Part shown: positions 8,859 to 17,258 of the stretch, in pieces
How positions within the stretch are numbered: position 1 is the first letter of the stretch
How the letters are laid out: every line of letters starts with the position of its first letter
DNA from: Alistipes megaguti
GTDB taxonomy: Bacteria; Bacteroidota; Bacteroidia; Bacteroidales; Rikenellaceae
Reading direction: 5' to 3'
Length of the DNA stretch: 64,000 nucleotides
NCBI RefSeq assembly: GCF_900604385.1
Contig: NZ_LR027382.1
Location: 1,364,001 to 1,428,000, forward strand
The notes under the pieces: model-generated
What the model was told of the DNA's origin: nothing
Database searches by the model: none
The model's input: only the letters and a program-made list of their open reading frames with translations
Position numbers and translations under genes: made by a program

Positions 8859-9479
8859 TTACTTCAGGTGAAAGATCTTTTTGAACTTGTTCTTCAGGAA
8901 CATGACATAGGGGACCAGGCGGGACTGCTTTTTGGGCGGTTCCTTGGCCGGGTCGTAGAGCATTCCGGTGCAGAGACACATCCGGCGGTTGTTTCGCTGG
9001 AGGATGTCGTAGTTGCAGCACCCCTCGCAACCCTTCCAGAACTCCTCGTCTTCGGTGAGTTCGGAGAAGGTCACGGGGACGTATCCCATGCGTGAGTTCA
9101 GTTTCATGACTGGCAGCGACGTGGTGATACTGAATAACTTCGCGTACGGGAATCGTCGTCGGGCCAGCTCGAAGGTTCGTCGTTTGATCTGCTCCGCGAG
9201 TCCCATGTGTCGGTACTCGGGGGCGACGATCAGTCCCGAGGTGGCGACGAAATCGCCATGGCCCCAGCACTCGATGTAGCTGAACCCGACCAGTTTTTCA
9301 CCGTCCAGCGCCACGACGGCTTTGCCACCGGTCATTTTTGCTGCGATGTATTCGGGTGATCGCTTGGCGATACCCGTTCCCCGCTGCAAGGCGGACTCGT
9401 AGATCAGCTGGCAGATACGCGGAGCGTAGTGCGCATGCGACGAGTCGGCAAATACGACGCTGATTGAGCTGTTATTCAT
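8859..9479 (-). CDS. GNAT acyltransferase, probable N-acylglutamate synthase for arginine
   Basis: Protein of 206 residues with a GNAT fold: the acyl-CoA loop is YRHMGLAEQI, preceded by a GLIVAPE beta strand. A cysteine-rich segment (CEGCCNYD, then CLCTGM) follows near residue 150; its role is unknown. It is the first gene of the arginine operon, which otherwise lacks an enzyme for the first step. Homologous GNATs at the head of Bacteroides arginine operons have been assigned from mutant fitness data as N-succinylglutamate synthases (recalled, not checked). The role is therefore inferred from position and family, and the acyl donor (succinyl- or acetyl-CoA) cannot be read from sequence. Confidence 0.8.
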   Translation of the reverse strand: MNNSSISVVFADSSHAHYAPRICQLIYESALQRGTGIAKRSPEYIAAKMTGGKAVVALDGEKLVGFSYIECWGHGDFVATSGLIVAPEYRHMGLAEQIKRRTFELARRRFPYAKLFSITTSLPVMKLNSRMGYVPVTFSELTEDEEFWKGCEGCCNYDILQRNNRRMCLCTGMLYDPAKEPPKKQSRLVPYVMFLKNKFKKIFHLK

Positions 9480-9542
9480 TTATCGTAAGGTGGATAAAAA
9501 TGAAAAAAGGTTTCGAAAGGAGTTTCGATCGGAGGCGGGGGA

Positions 9543-11747
9543 TCAGTTGACGCGGTAGGCTCGCTGAACCCCCTTGATTCGCAGGATCTGATGGATCAGC
9601 GTATCGACGACCCCCGTACCGGGCACCTCGACCGAGACCGTACCGGCGATGCAACCGTTGCCGGCCGCGGCGAAGTTGATGGATCGGATGTTGAGTTTCA
9701 GATCGCGGATGATCACCTCGGTGATGTGGTTGGCCATACCGGTGGTATCGGCCGCGACGATGCGGATCGAGACGCGGAAGGCTCCCTCGGCCGACTGTCG
9801 CCAGCGGGCTTCGACCACCCGATAGGGGTAGTTTTCGCGCATGCGCTTGGCATTGGGGCAGTCGCAGCGGTGGATCGTGATGCCGGAGTTGATCGTCACG
9901 AAGCCGAAGATCTCGTCGCCCTTGATCGGGTTACAGCACTTGGCCAGCTTGTACTGGATTTTCGACAGGTCGTCGTCGATGACCAGGGCATCCTGCTGCT
10001 GGGGGGATTTTTCCTGAGCGGCGTGCTGTGCGGCCTTCTGGCGTTCGACCTCGGCGGCCGCGGCGCGGCGCTCCTCCTCGGCCTCGCCCGAGAGGTGGCG
10101 CGACAAGAGCTCCTTAATGGTTGCGAAGTCGAGCTTCTGGGTGGCGATCAGCCCGTAGACCTCCGTGCCGAGCCGCAGCCGGAAGTGGCGGGCCAGATAG
10201 GCCACCGCCTCGTCGATCGAGATCGGGAGTTTCCAGTTCTTGAGTTTTCGCTCGAGCTCTTCGCGGCCCATGCGCGTATGTTTGGCCTGCTCCTCGCGCA
10301 GGAAGGACTTGATCTTGTTGCGGGCCTTCGAGGTGACCACGAACGAGAGCCAGTCGGATTTCGGGGTCTGGTTCTTCTGGGTCTGGATCTCGACGATATC
10401 GCCGTTGTGGAGCGGTTCGCGGATCGAGACGGCGCGGTTGTTGACCTTGCCGCCGACGCACGTCGAGCCGAGCGACGTATGGATGTCGAAGGCGAAGTCG
10501 AGCAGCGTGGCCCCTTCGGGCAGTTTGCGCAGGTCGCCGTTGGGTGTGAAGACAAAGATCTCGCCCGAGGCGGGCTTGGCGTCGAAGCGTTGTGCCAGCG
10601 AGTGGGTGGTATCCTCCATCAGCTCGCGCAGACGGCTGAGCCACATTTCGCTGGTCTGGGCCCCCTGGCCGACCCCCTTGTAGCGCCAGTGTGCGGCGAT
10701 ACCGCGTTCGGCGACCTCGTCCATGCGTTCGGTGCGGATCTGTACCTCGACCCAGCGGCCTTCGGCCGAGACGGTGGTGTGCAGCGACTCGTAGCCGTTC
10801 GACTTGGGGATCGAGATCCAGTCGCGCATGCGGTTGGGGTTGGGCGTATAGAAGTCCGTGACGATCGAGTAGACGGTCCAGCAGAGGGGTTTCTCCTGTT
10901 CGCGCGGGCAGTCGATGATGATGCGGATGGCGAAGATGTCGTAGACACCCTCGAACGGCACGTGCTGCTTTTGCATCTTGTTCCAGATCGAGAAGATCGA
11001 CTTGGTGCGGCTCTTGATGTGGTACTTGATGCCGAGGCGGTTGAGTCGCTGCTCGATCGGTACGATGAAGCGGGCGATGAAGGCCTTGCGCTCGTCGGCA
11101 CTCTCCTCGAGTTTGTTGACGATGTGTTCGTAGCCCTTCGGTTCGAGGTATTTGAGGGCGATGTCCTCCAGTTCGCTCTTGATCGAGTAGAGACCCAGCT
11201 TGTGGGCGATCTGTGCGTAGAGGTTCATCGACTCCCAGCTCTTTTTGCGCCACTTTTCGCGGGGGAAGATCCCGAGCGAGCGCATCACCTCAAGGCGGTC
11301 GGCCAGCTTGATGAGGATCACGCGGGGATCTTCGGAGTAGCTGACGATCAGATCGCGGAAGTTGTCGGCCTGCTCCTTGGCGACCTTCAGTTTGAGTTCC
11401 GAGATGTTGGCCAGCCCCATGGTGATTCCGACGACCTGGTCGCCGAATCGGCTCTGGATGTCGCGGGTCAGGGCGAGGAACTCCTCGTCGGGGAGCTGCT
11501 TGTGTGCGATGCGCACCACGTCGTGCAGGATCGACGAGAGGGTCGAATTCCGTCCGAGGCCGATCTCGGAGATGACGATCTGGGCCACGGCGACGCCATG
11601 TCCGATGAGGGGCGAGCCGTCGTAGCGGGTCAGGCCGTCGAGTTTGGACTCGGCATACTCGAGCGCTTCGTCGACCAGACGCTGGGTCTGTTCCGAGAAG
11701 TTGGTCCGCACCAGGGTGCGGAGATTTTCGTAGCGTGAAAAGTCCAT
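9543..11747 (-). CDS. relA: RelA/SpoT homologue, (p)ppGpp synthetase with degenerate hydrolase
   Basis: Protein of 734 residues with the long RSH order: HD hydrolase domain (about 40-190), synthetase (about 240-380), TGS (about 400-460), a helical and cysteine region with KCCNPIKGDE and HRCDCPN, and a C-terminal ACT domain. Synthetase motifs YDIFAIRIII, GYESLHTTV and EVQIRTERMDEVAERGIAAHW are intact. In the HD domain His50, His75 and Asp76 remain, but the Glu-Asp pair that follows is Arg79-Ile80, and the usual LHNMRT is LEVMRS. Alarmone synthesis without hydrolysis is therefore predicted. The start follows a TATCTTTG promoter element by 38 bases. Confidence 0.93.
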   Translation of the reverse strand: MDFSRYENLRTLVRTNFSEQTQRLVDEALEYAESKLDGLTRYDGSPLIGHGVAVAQIVISEIGLGRNSTLSSILHDVVRIAHKQLPDEEFLALTRDIQSRFGDQVVGITMGLANISELKLKVAKEQADNFRDLIVSYSEDPRVILIKLADRLEVMRSLGIFPREKWRKKSWESMNLYAQIAHKLGLYSIKSELEDIALKYLEPKGYEHIVNKLEESADERKAFIARFIVPIEQRLNRLGIKYHIKSRTKSIFSIWNKMQKQHVPFEGVYDIFAIRIIIDCPREQEKPLCWTVYSIVTDFYTPNPNRMRDWISIPKSNGYESLHTTVSAEGRWVEVQIRTERMDEVAERGIAAHWRYKGVGQGAQTSEMWLSRLRELMEDTTHSLAQRFDAKPASGEIFVFTPNGDLRKLPEGATLLDFAFDIHTSLGSTCVGGKVNNRAVSIREPLHNGDIVEIQTQKNQTPKSDWLSFVVTSKARNKIKSFLREEQAKHTRMGREELERKLKNWKLPISIDEAVAYLARHFRLRLGTEVYGLIATQKLDFATIKELLSRHLSGEAEEERRAAAAEVERQKAAQHAAQEKSPQQQDALVIDDDLSKIQYKLAKCCNPIKGDEIFGFVTINSGITIHRCDCPNAKRMRENYPYRVVEARWRQSAEGAFRVSIRIVAADTTGMANHITEVIIRDLKLNIRSINFAAAGNGCIAGTVSVEVPGTGVVDTLIHQILRIKGVQRAYRVN

Positions 11748-11785
11748 TTTCGAGTCTCTTTAACCTGACCTGATAACCTTGATGA

Positions 11786-11793
11786 CAAAGATA
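11786..11793 (-). promoter_or_regulatory. -7 element for the RSH gene
   Basis: The minus strand reads TATCTTTG, an exact TAnnTTTG match, 38 bases upstream of the RSH start. It is divergent from the element for the haemolysin III gene. Confidence 0.65.
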
Positions 11794-11806
11794 TGAAAAA
11801 AAATTA

Positions 11807-11814
11807 TAAATTTG
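11807..11814 (+). promoter_or_regulatory. -7 element for the haemolysin III family gene
   Basis: TAAATTTG matches TAnnTTTG and lies 25 bases upstream of the ATG at 11840. Confidence 0.5.
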
Positions 11815-11839
11815 ACACGTTGAATCTAATGGTTGAGTG

Positions 11840-12496
11840 ATGAAGGCAAAAAAAAGGCTTTATGTCCCGACTTTGGGGGAAGAGGTGGCCAATACGGTGA
11901 CCCACGGCGTGATGGCGATGCTGACACTCGTGTCGTTGCCTTTTGCGGCGGTATGGGCCTATGTGCATGATCCCGACGGGGTTGTGGCATCGGTGAGCGT
12001 GTCGGTTTTCGTGATTTCGATCTTTCTGATGTTTCTGGCCTCGACGCTCTACCACGCGATGCATCCGGCGTCGCGACACAAGGAGGTTTTCCACATCCTG
12101 GACCACATCTTCATCTACGTGGCCATTGCCGGGAGCTATACGCCCATTGCGCTGTCGGTGATCGGGGGCTGGCAGGGGATTCTGATTGCAGTGCTGCAGT
12201 GGGTGATGGTGCTTTTCGGGGTTTTCTACAAGTCGCTGTCGCGGCGGTCGATTCCGGCCGTGAGCCTGACGATCTATCTGGTGATGGGGTGGACGATCGT
12301 CTTTTTTCTGCCGCTCTTCATCCGTCATGCTTCCGTGCAGCTGTTGTGGTTGATTGCCGCCGGCGGAGTGTTCTATACCGTGGGGGCGTGGTTCTACGCC
12401 CGCAAGGGGTTCCGCTACCACCACATGGTATGGCATCTGCTGATCAATCTGGCGGTTGTCTGCCACTTCATCGGCATTGTCTTCTACCTCTACTGA
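11840..12496 (+). CDS. Haemolysin III / PAQR family membrane protein
   Basis: Integral membrane protein of 218 residues with seven predicted helices. It keeps the conserved elements of the PAQR/HlyIII superfamily: GEEVANTVTHGV, ASTLYHAMHPAS (Ser-x3-His) and a terminal HHMVWHLLINLAVVCHF, whose histidines would join the membrane zinc site of related hydrolases. The bacterial function is unsettled; haemolysis was reported for one member only. The ATG at 11840 is chosen over a GTG one codon earlier. The following methyltransferase gene begins 24 bases downstream and may be cotranscribed. Confidence 0.9.
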   Translation: MKAKKRLYVPTLGEEVANTVTHGVMAMLTLVSLPFAAVWAYVHDPDGVVASVSVSVFVISIFLMFLASTLYHAMHPASRHKEVFHILDHIFIYVAIAGSYTPIALSVIGGWQGILIAVLQWVMVLFGVFYKSLSRRSIPAVSLTIYLVMGWTIVFFLPLFIRHASVQLLWLIAAGGVFYTVGAWFYARKGFRYHHMVWHLLINLAVVCHFIGIVFYLY

Positions 12497-12520
12497 TATT
12501 TTTCACGGCGTTTTTATTCT

Positions 12521-13153
12521 ATGGGGCGCGGTCCTTTTTTTGACAGGCTTTTGCGGCATACTCGCTTCCCGGAGGGTTTTTGGGGACGTTTCATGCTGCG
12601 TGCCATGAATCACGGGCATGCTCCGCTCTACCGTTGGGGGCTTTCTTTCCTGCCGTGGCAGAGCTTGTGGAAGGTCCTTGATATCGGCTGCGGGGGAGGG
12701 GCCGTTCTGACATGGATTCTCGAACTTTGTCCCGAAGGGATCGCTTTCGGAGTGGATCTTTCGCCGGAAAGCGTGGCGTTCTCGCGGCGTCGGAACCGCC
12801 GTGAACAAGGTGTACGATGTTTTGTTGAGCAGGGTTCGGCCGAGCGTCTCCCTTGTGCGACAGGGATGTTCGATGCTGCCGTTGCCTTCGAGACGGTCTA
12901 TTTCTGGCACGACCTTCAACGGACCTTCACCGAAGTGGCGCGCGTCTTGCGCTCCGGAGGTTATTTCCTGATTGTCTGTGAAGCCGGTGATCCCGACGAT
13001 CTCCGGTGGATCAAATGGGCCCGTCGGGTCGGTAGCATGACCATTTATTCAGCGGCGACCCTGACGCGGCAACTTTTCGAAGCGGGATTTAGCCACGTTA
13101 CCGAACATCGCCATCCGAAGGGGTGTCTTTGTCTCGTGGCGCGACGCTCCTGA
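12521..13153 (+). CDS. Class I SAM-dependent methyltransferase
   Basis: Protein of 210 residues with the SAM-binding motif VLDIGCGGGAVLTWIL near residue 50, the acidic FGVDLSPESV after it, and the Methyltransf_11-type signature FDAAVAFETVYFW then EVARVLRSGGYFLIV. The substrate is unknown; N-terminal residues FPEGFWGRFMLRAMNHGH are characteristic of small methyltransferases of this type acting on diverse small molecules. It lies 24 bases after the haemolysin III gene and converges with the other methyltransferase gene, leaving only 13 bases between the stops. Confidence 0.85.
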   Translation: MGRGPFFDRLLRHTRFPEGFWGRFMLRAMNHGHAPLYRWGLSFLPWQSLWKVLDIGCGGGAVLTWILELCPEGIAFGVDLSPESVAFSRRRNRREQGVRCFVEQGSAERLPCATGMFDAAVAFETVYFWHDLQRTFTEVARVLRSGGYFLIVCEAGDPDDLRWIKWARRVGSMTIYSAATLTRQLFEAGFSHVTEHRHPKGCLCLVARRS

Positions 13154-13166
13154 CCTCGCCTCCGGG

Positions 13167-13940
13167 TCAGTGCTTGTAGACCACGTAGATGTGGTCGTCG
13201 GGCAGCGCGTAACGACGTCGCTCCTCGTCGGTGAGCGATGCGGCGTAGTCGATGTCGGCCGCTTCGAATCCTGCCCCGCGCAGCCGCTCGACATAATCCT
13301 GGCCGTAGATGCGGCGGTGGTCGTACTGCCCGAAGATGCGCGTGCGCTCGTCGGGATCGGTGATCGAGTCGTCCTCGTAAGTGTGCTCGTAGTCGCGGTC
13401 GACGGGCGAAAGGAGAATGCCCCAGCCGCCGGGCTTCAGGATGCGGTGCAGTTCGCGCAGCGCCTTGCGGTCATCGGCCACATGTTCGAGGATGTGGTTG
13501 CAGAGGACGACCTCCACCGAGTTGTCAGCCAGCGGGATCTGCTGCACGTCGAAGTGCAGGTCGGCCAGCGGGCTCTCGAGATCGGCCGTGACGTACTGTC
13601 CGGGATGATCGGCGAAGTGGGGCTTCAGGTGGCGCATGATGCAGACCTCGGGGGCGATGTGCAGCGTGCGCGGGAAGGCGGTCAGCAGATCGGTCTCGCG
13701 CGTCAGGTAGAGCCACAGCAGGCGGTGCCGTTCGAGCGAGAGGCACCGCGGGCAGAGGGCATTCGCCCGCGAAGTGACGTAGCCGTAGGGGAGGAAGCGG
13801 CGGAATTTCGACCCGCAGAGTGGACACTCCACGCCGCGTCCCCGGTAGAAGAGTCCCACGACGGGCACGGCCCACGACGCCATGCGTTGCAGTACGGGGC
13901 GCGGGATGTGGTTCAGCGCCCAGCGGATCAGCCGTTTCAT
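13167..13940 (-). CDS. SAM-dependent methyltransferase with N-terminal zinc-ribbon-like cysteines
   Basis: Protein of 257 residues. An N-terminal CPLCG and, 26 residues on, CPRC form a possible zinc knuckle; the methyltransferase core follows with VVLCNHILEHVADDRKALRE and RILKPGGWGILLSPV. The glycine-rich motif I is weak (LHIAPEVCIMRHL), a feature of a Bacteroidetes subfamily. The target is unknown. Its start overlaps the xseB stop by 4 bases (ATGA), so it is the last gene of the menA-xseA-xseB operon. The longer 275-residue frame is a run-in from xseB. Confidence 0.83.
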   Translation of the reverse strand: MKRLIRWALNHIPRPVLQRMASWAVPVVGLFYRGRGVECPLCGSKFRRFLPYGYVTSRANALCPRCLSLERHRLLWLYLTRETDLLTAFPRTLHIAPEVCIMRHLKPHFADHPGQYVTADLESPLADLHFDVQQIPLADNSVEVVLCNHILEHVADDRKALRELHRILKPGGWGILLSPVDRDYEHTYEDDSITDPDERTRIFGQYDHRRIYGQDYVERLRGAGFEAADIDYAASLTDEERRRYALPDDHIYVVYKH

Positions 13941-14137
13941 GCCTCGAGGATTTTGTTCACCTCCTCTTCGGCCTTGTGCAGACGCGCCTTGCACAGGGCG
14001 ATCAACTCCGTGGCACGCTTGACCTCGGCGGCCAGACTGTCCACGTCCATCTCTTCGCTGCGGAAGCGGCCGAGAATGCGTTCGATCTCGGCAATGGCCT
14101 CCGTGTAACTCGGTTCCTCCTGTTGTTTTTTTGCCAT
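13937..14137 (-). CDS. xseB: Exodeoxyribonuclease VII small subunit
   Basis: Acidic helical protein of 66 residues that joins XseA in the single-strand-specific nuclease. SYTEAIAEIERILGRF and the heptad-like helix ending in LHKAEEEVNKIL match the family. It lies 111 bases after xseA, and its stop overlaps the next methyltransferase start. Confidence 0.93.
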   Translation of the reverse strand: MAKKQQEEPSYTEAIAEIERILGRFRSEEMDVDSLAAEVKRATELIALCKARLHKAEEEVNKILEA

Positions 14138-14248
14138 ATCGTTGGTGCCGGATTCCCGGCTTCTGAGTTTTGTGTCGTTCGGTTGGTTCCTGCGGCCGCA
14201 GACTGAATTTCCGTTTCTGCCGGCTGCTTTTTCCCGGTCGCTTGTTTT

Positions 14249-15511
14249 CTACTCCTTGTCGGGATCCGCTTCGGACTCCGCGAGCGCCTCGACCGTAAAA
14301 CGACCGTCGGCCACCTCGACCTCCATCCGCTGCCCGGCTGTCACTTCGGCAATCGACCGGACGGCCCGCCCCTGCCCCCTCACCACGGCAAATCCCATGC
14401 GGAGGATGCGCTTCGGCGAGCGACTCTCGATAAGCTCCGCCGAGGTGACTATGCGCTGCTGCTCCTGGCGGATGAAGGCCCCGACGGCCTGCCGGAAAGC
14501 CTCGCTGCGGCCCTCCAGCTCCAGCCGGCGCTGGCGGATGAGCCCCACCGGCAGATGGCGCAGATCACCCGCCATCTCCTCGAGCCGCAGTTGCTGTGCG
14601 CGGGTCAGCCGCAGCACGCCGTCGTGCAGCTGCAGGGCGGCGTTGTCGAGCCACCCCTCAATCCCCGACATCCGCTCGACGAGCCATCCGGCGACGGCCG
14701 TCGGGGTCTTCAGCGCCGTATGGGCCACCATGTCGGCGACACTCGTATCCTTGTCGTGGCCGATACCGGTGATGACCGGCAGCGGAAACTGCGCCACATA
14801 GGAGCAGAGGCGGTAGGCGTTGAAGCAGTTCAGGTCGCTGCGCGAGCCTCCGCCGCGGATGATCACCACGGCATCGAACTCCTCCAGGCGGTCGGCCACG
14901 CGGCACAGCGCGTCGATGATCGACTGCTCGGCGGCTTCGCCCTGCATGAAGGCGTCGAAGAGGTGCGTTTCAAAGCGGTAGGGGCTCTTCGCGAGCTCCT
15001 TGCAGAAGTCCTGATAGCCGGCGGCGTTGGCGCTCGAGACGATGGCTACGCGCTGTACGACGACGGGCATCGCCACTTCGCGGTTCATCTCCCAGACGCC
15101 GTCCTGCTGCAGCTGCGCGATGGTCTGCTGGCGCTGACGCTCCAGATCGCCCAGCGTGAACGAGGGGTCGATCTCCGTGATCTGCAGCGAGAAGCCGTAC
15201 AGCTCGTGGTACGTGACCAGCACCTTGGCGAGGATCTTCAGTCCGGGAGCGAGCCGCTGTCCGGTTTCGGCCTCGAAGTAGGCGGTCACGCGCGGGTATT
15301 GCGAACGCCAGATGACGGCGCGGGCCTGGGCCGTGGGGACGCCGTTTTCGCCACCCTTTTCGACCAGTTCCAGATAGCAGTGGCCCGAGTAGTTGACCTT
15401 CAGGTCGGAGATTTCGGCACTCACCCACAGAGGCAGCGCAAACTGCCCCTCGAGGGCCGCCTTCACGCGGCGCTGCAGCTCGCTCAGGGTAATATGTCGG
15501 GATTCATTCAT
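14249..15511 (-). CDS. xseA: Exodeoxyribonuclease VII large subunit
   Basis: Catalytic subunit of 420 residues. An N-terminal OB-fold (VSAEISDLKVNYSGHCYLEL) is followed by the nuclease domain with AIVSSANAAGYQDF, the VIIRGGGSRSDL active-site motif and GIGHDKDTSVAD, and a helical region that binds XseB. The enzyme degrades single-stranded DNA in repair. It follows menA by 15 bases. Confidence 0.96.
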   Translation of the reverse strand: MNESRHITLSELQRRVKAALEGQFALPLWVSAEISDLKVNYSGHCYLELVEKGGENGVPTAQARAVIWRSQYPRVTAYFEAETGQRLAPGLKILAKVLVTYHELYGFSLQITEIDPSFTLGDLERQRQQTIAQLQQDGVWEMNREVAMPVVVQRVAIVSSANAAGYQDFCKELAKSPYRFETHLFDAFMQGEAAEQSIIDALCRVADRLEEFDAVVIIRGGGSRSDLNCFNAYRLCSYVAQFPLPVITGIGHDKDTSVADMVAHTALKTPTAVAGWLVERMSGIEGWLDNAALQLHDGVLRLTRAQQLRLEEMAGDLRHLPVGLIRQRRLELEGRSEAFRQAVGAFIRQEQQRIVTSAELIESRSPKRILRMGFAVVRGQGRAVRSIAEVTAGQRMEVEVADGRFTVEALAESEADPDKE

Positions 15512-15526
15512 GTTTTTGCGTCATCC

Positions 15527-16438
15527 TCATCCGAGGAGGATTCCGACGGTAAGCAGCGCTCCGAAGAGCATGATGTTGCGGGCCGTCTCTCCGAGGCAGA
15601 CGTTCAACTGGTCGCCGTGGTCGATGCGGACCATCTTGCGCCACGTGGCCACGTGCCCCGCCAGATAGATCAGCGGCAGCAGGGCCGCCCATGGGCGGCC
15701 TCCGGCCAGCAGTGTCAGGCAGAGTGCGACGGCCGCGGTGCCCAGCAAGAAGTAGCTCCAGCTGCCGAACCGCGTGCCCAACGCCACGACAATCGTGCGC
15801 TTCTGACAGCGGGCATCCTCCTCTCGGTCGCGGAAATTATTGATCATCAGCATGGTGTCGATTACCAGTCCGCAGGCCAGCGCCGTGACGATGACCTCCC
15901 ACGTCCACGTGCCGGTCAGCACATAATAGGTGAAACTCACGGGGACGAGTCCGAAGAAGAGGATGACGGCCACGTCTCCCAGTCCGTGATAGGCCAGGGG
16001 CCATGGCCCAGCGGTGTAGAAGTAGGCGAAGAGGACGCAGGCGGCGCCGACGGCCACCAGTTCCCAGCCGCCCCAGGCGAGCATGTCGTGATGCAGCGCC
16101 CAGGCGAGGATGCCGATTCCGGCGGCTGCCGAGGCCAGTGTAAAGCCGATGATGCCAGCCTTCATGGCGCGCAGGGTGATGAAACCCTTGGCGAAGGCGC
16201 GGTCGGGGCCCAGCCGGTCGGGCTGGTCGGCCCCCTTGAGGAAGTCCCAGAGGTCGTTGACCAGATTGGCCGTGCATTGCATCAGCAGGGCGAAGGCCAG
16301 GCACAGCACGGCCGGCAGCGTGTGGAACGAACCGTCGGTCCAGGCCAGCGCTGAACCCACGAGGATCAGAATGACGGCATTGCCGAGACTGTAGGACCGT
16401 ATGGCGACGATCCACGCCTTGAGGGAGTTGGTTTTCAT
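15527..16438 (-). CDS. menA: 1,4-dihydroxy-2-naphthoate polyprenyltransferase
   Basis: Membrane prenyltransferase of 303 residues with about eight to nine helices. It attaches the polyprenyl chain to dihydroxynaphthoate in menaquinone synthesis. Two aspartate-rich motifs mark the UbiA fold: NLVNDLWDFLKGAD and NNFRDREED. The product is the substrate of the methyltransferase encoded at 56714-57430. The start at 16438 gives MKTNSLKAWIVAIRSYSLG, the usual UbiA opening. Confidence 0.94.
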   Translation of the reverse strand: MKTNSLKAWIVAIRSYSLGNAVILILVGSALAWTDGSFHTLPAVLCLAFALLMQCTANLVNDLWDFLKGADQPDRLGPDRAFAKGFITLRAMKAGIIGFTLASAAAGIGILAWALHHDMLAWGGWELVAVGAACVLFAYFYTAGPWPLAYHGLGDVAVILFFGLVPVSFTYYVLTGTWTWEVIVTALACGLVIDTMLMINNFRDREEDARCQKRTIVVALGTRFGSWSYFLLGTAAVALCLTLLAGGRPWAALLPLIYLAGHVATWRKMVRIDHGDQLNVCLGETARNIMLFGALLTVGILLG

Positions 16439-16645
16439 ACGTTTCCGGTTTTTTGAGGTGATGAATTCATGAAATGCGGGTGTGGGTGTCGGAGTTTTTC
16501 TTCAGGTCTCTCCTTGCCCTTTTTCTGGCTCTTCCAGTCTTTACTCTCGGTTCGCTCGCGTTTCGACATGGGTTTCTGGACCCTTGTCTCCTCGTCTTAT
16601 GTTGTGTCCGGTCCTGTTGGTTTCGGCCCGTCTCCTTTGTTCTTG

Positions 16646-17206
16646 TTAACGGTAGACCAGCTCCACGCGCCGGGGCATCGGACGCCCTTCGGGGAGCTGA
16701 ATGCTCAGAATGCCCTGGCTGGCGATGGCCTTGCCGTCCTTTTGGGCCGGCAGCCAGCGCGGCGCCTCTTCGACGGCCTTCACGACCCGGCGTTTGAGGC
16801 GGTTGTCGGTCGATTCCAGGGTGTCGTCGATGCGGATCGTCCCCTCCGGTGTGATGGTATAGCGCAGGACGACCCGTGCGACCGGTTCGTCATCGTCCCA
16901 GCGCACCTGTCGGGCGATGTAGCTTCCGAAGGTGGTGTCGGCCTGAAAGCGGGCCGGCTCGTCGTAACGCAACGTGATGAGCATCACGCCGTGCATGGCC
17001 CGTTCGCCGTAGCGGGCGATGGTCTGTTCGTCGGCCGGCAGCATCTCGACGTGTTCGATCTCTTCGGGCGGGATCGTGCGGATCTGCTCCACGACCTTCC
17101 CGTTGACGATATACAACGGTTCGGGTTTCGGCGCTGCGGCGTGTGCCGAAAGGAAAAGGAGGAGAAACACTCCGCCAAGGAGCCCTGTGATCGTTCGTTT
17201 CATCAT
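16646..17206 (-). CDS. Secreted protein with a TonB-receptor plug-like segment and TonB C-terminal domain
   Basis: Protein of 186 residues. A signal peptide (residues 1 to about 25) leads into YIVNGKVV and EIEHVEMLPADEQTIARYG, which look like the plug region of a SusC-type receptor, ending with GVMLITLR. The second half (about 100-186) matches the TonB C-terminal domain, with ARVVLRYTITPEGTIR and the final LPEGRPMPRRVELVYR. No transmembrane anchor or proline-rich spacer is present, so it is not a classical TonB. Function unknown. It lies 52 bases after prfA and may be cotranscribed with it. Confidence 0.75.
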   Translation of the reverse strand: MMKRTITGLLGGVFLLLFLSAHAAAPKPEPLYIVNGKVVEQIRTIPPEEIEHVEMLPADEQTIARYGERAMHGVMLITLRYDEPARFQADTTFGSYIARQVRWDDDEPVARVVLRYTITPEGTIRIDDTLESTDNRLKRRVVKAVEEAPRWLPAQKDGKAIASQGILSIQLPEGRPMPRRVELVYR

Positions 17207-17258
17207 GCGGAACAGGAAATTTCTGTATAAAACGTTGTTCCGGCGCCGGATATTGTCT

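Noticed and set aside
9591..11738. 715-codon plus-strand frame opposite the RSH gene
   Set aside because: Its sequence is rich in Asp, Gly, Val and Arg without motifs, as expected from the antisense of a high-GC gene, and the RSH domains on the other strand are unmistakable.
14555..16354. 599-codon plus-strand frame opposite xseA and menA
   Set aside because: Antisense shadow; both minus-strand proteins have complete, well-placed motifs.
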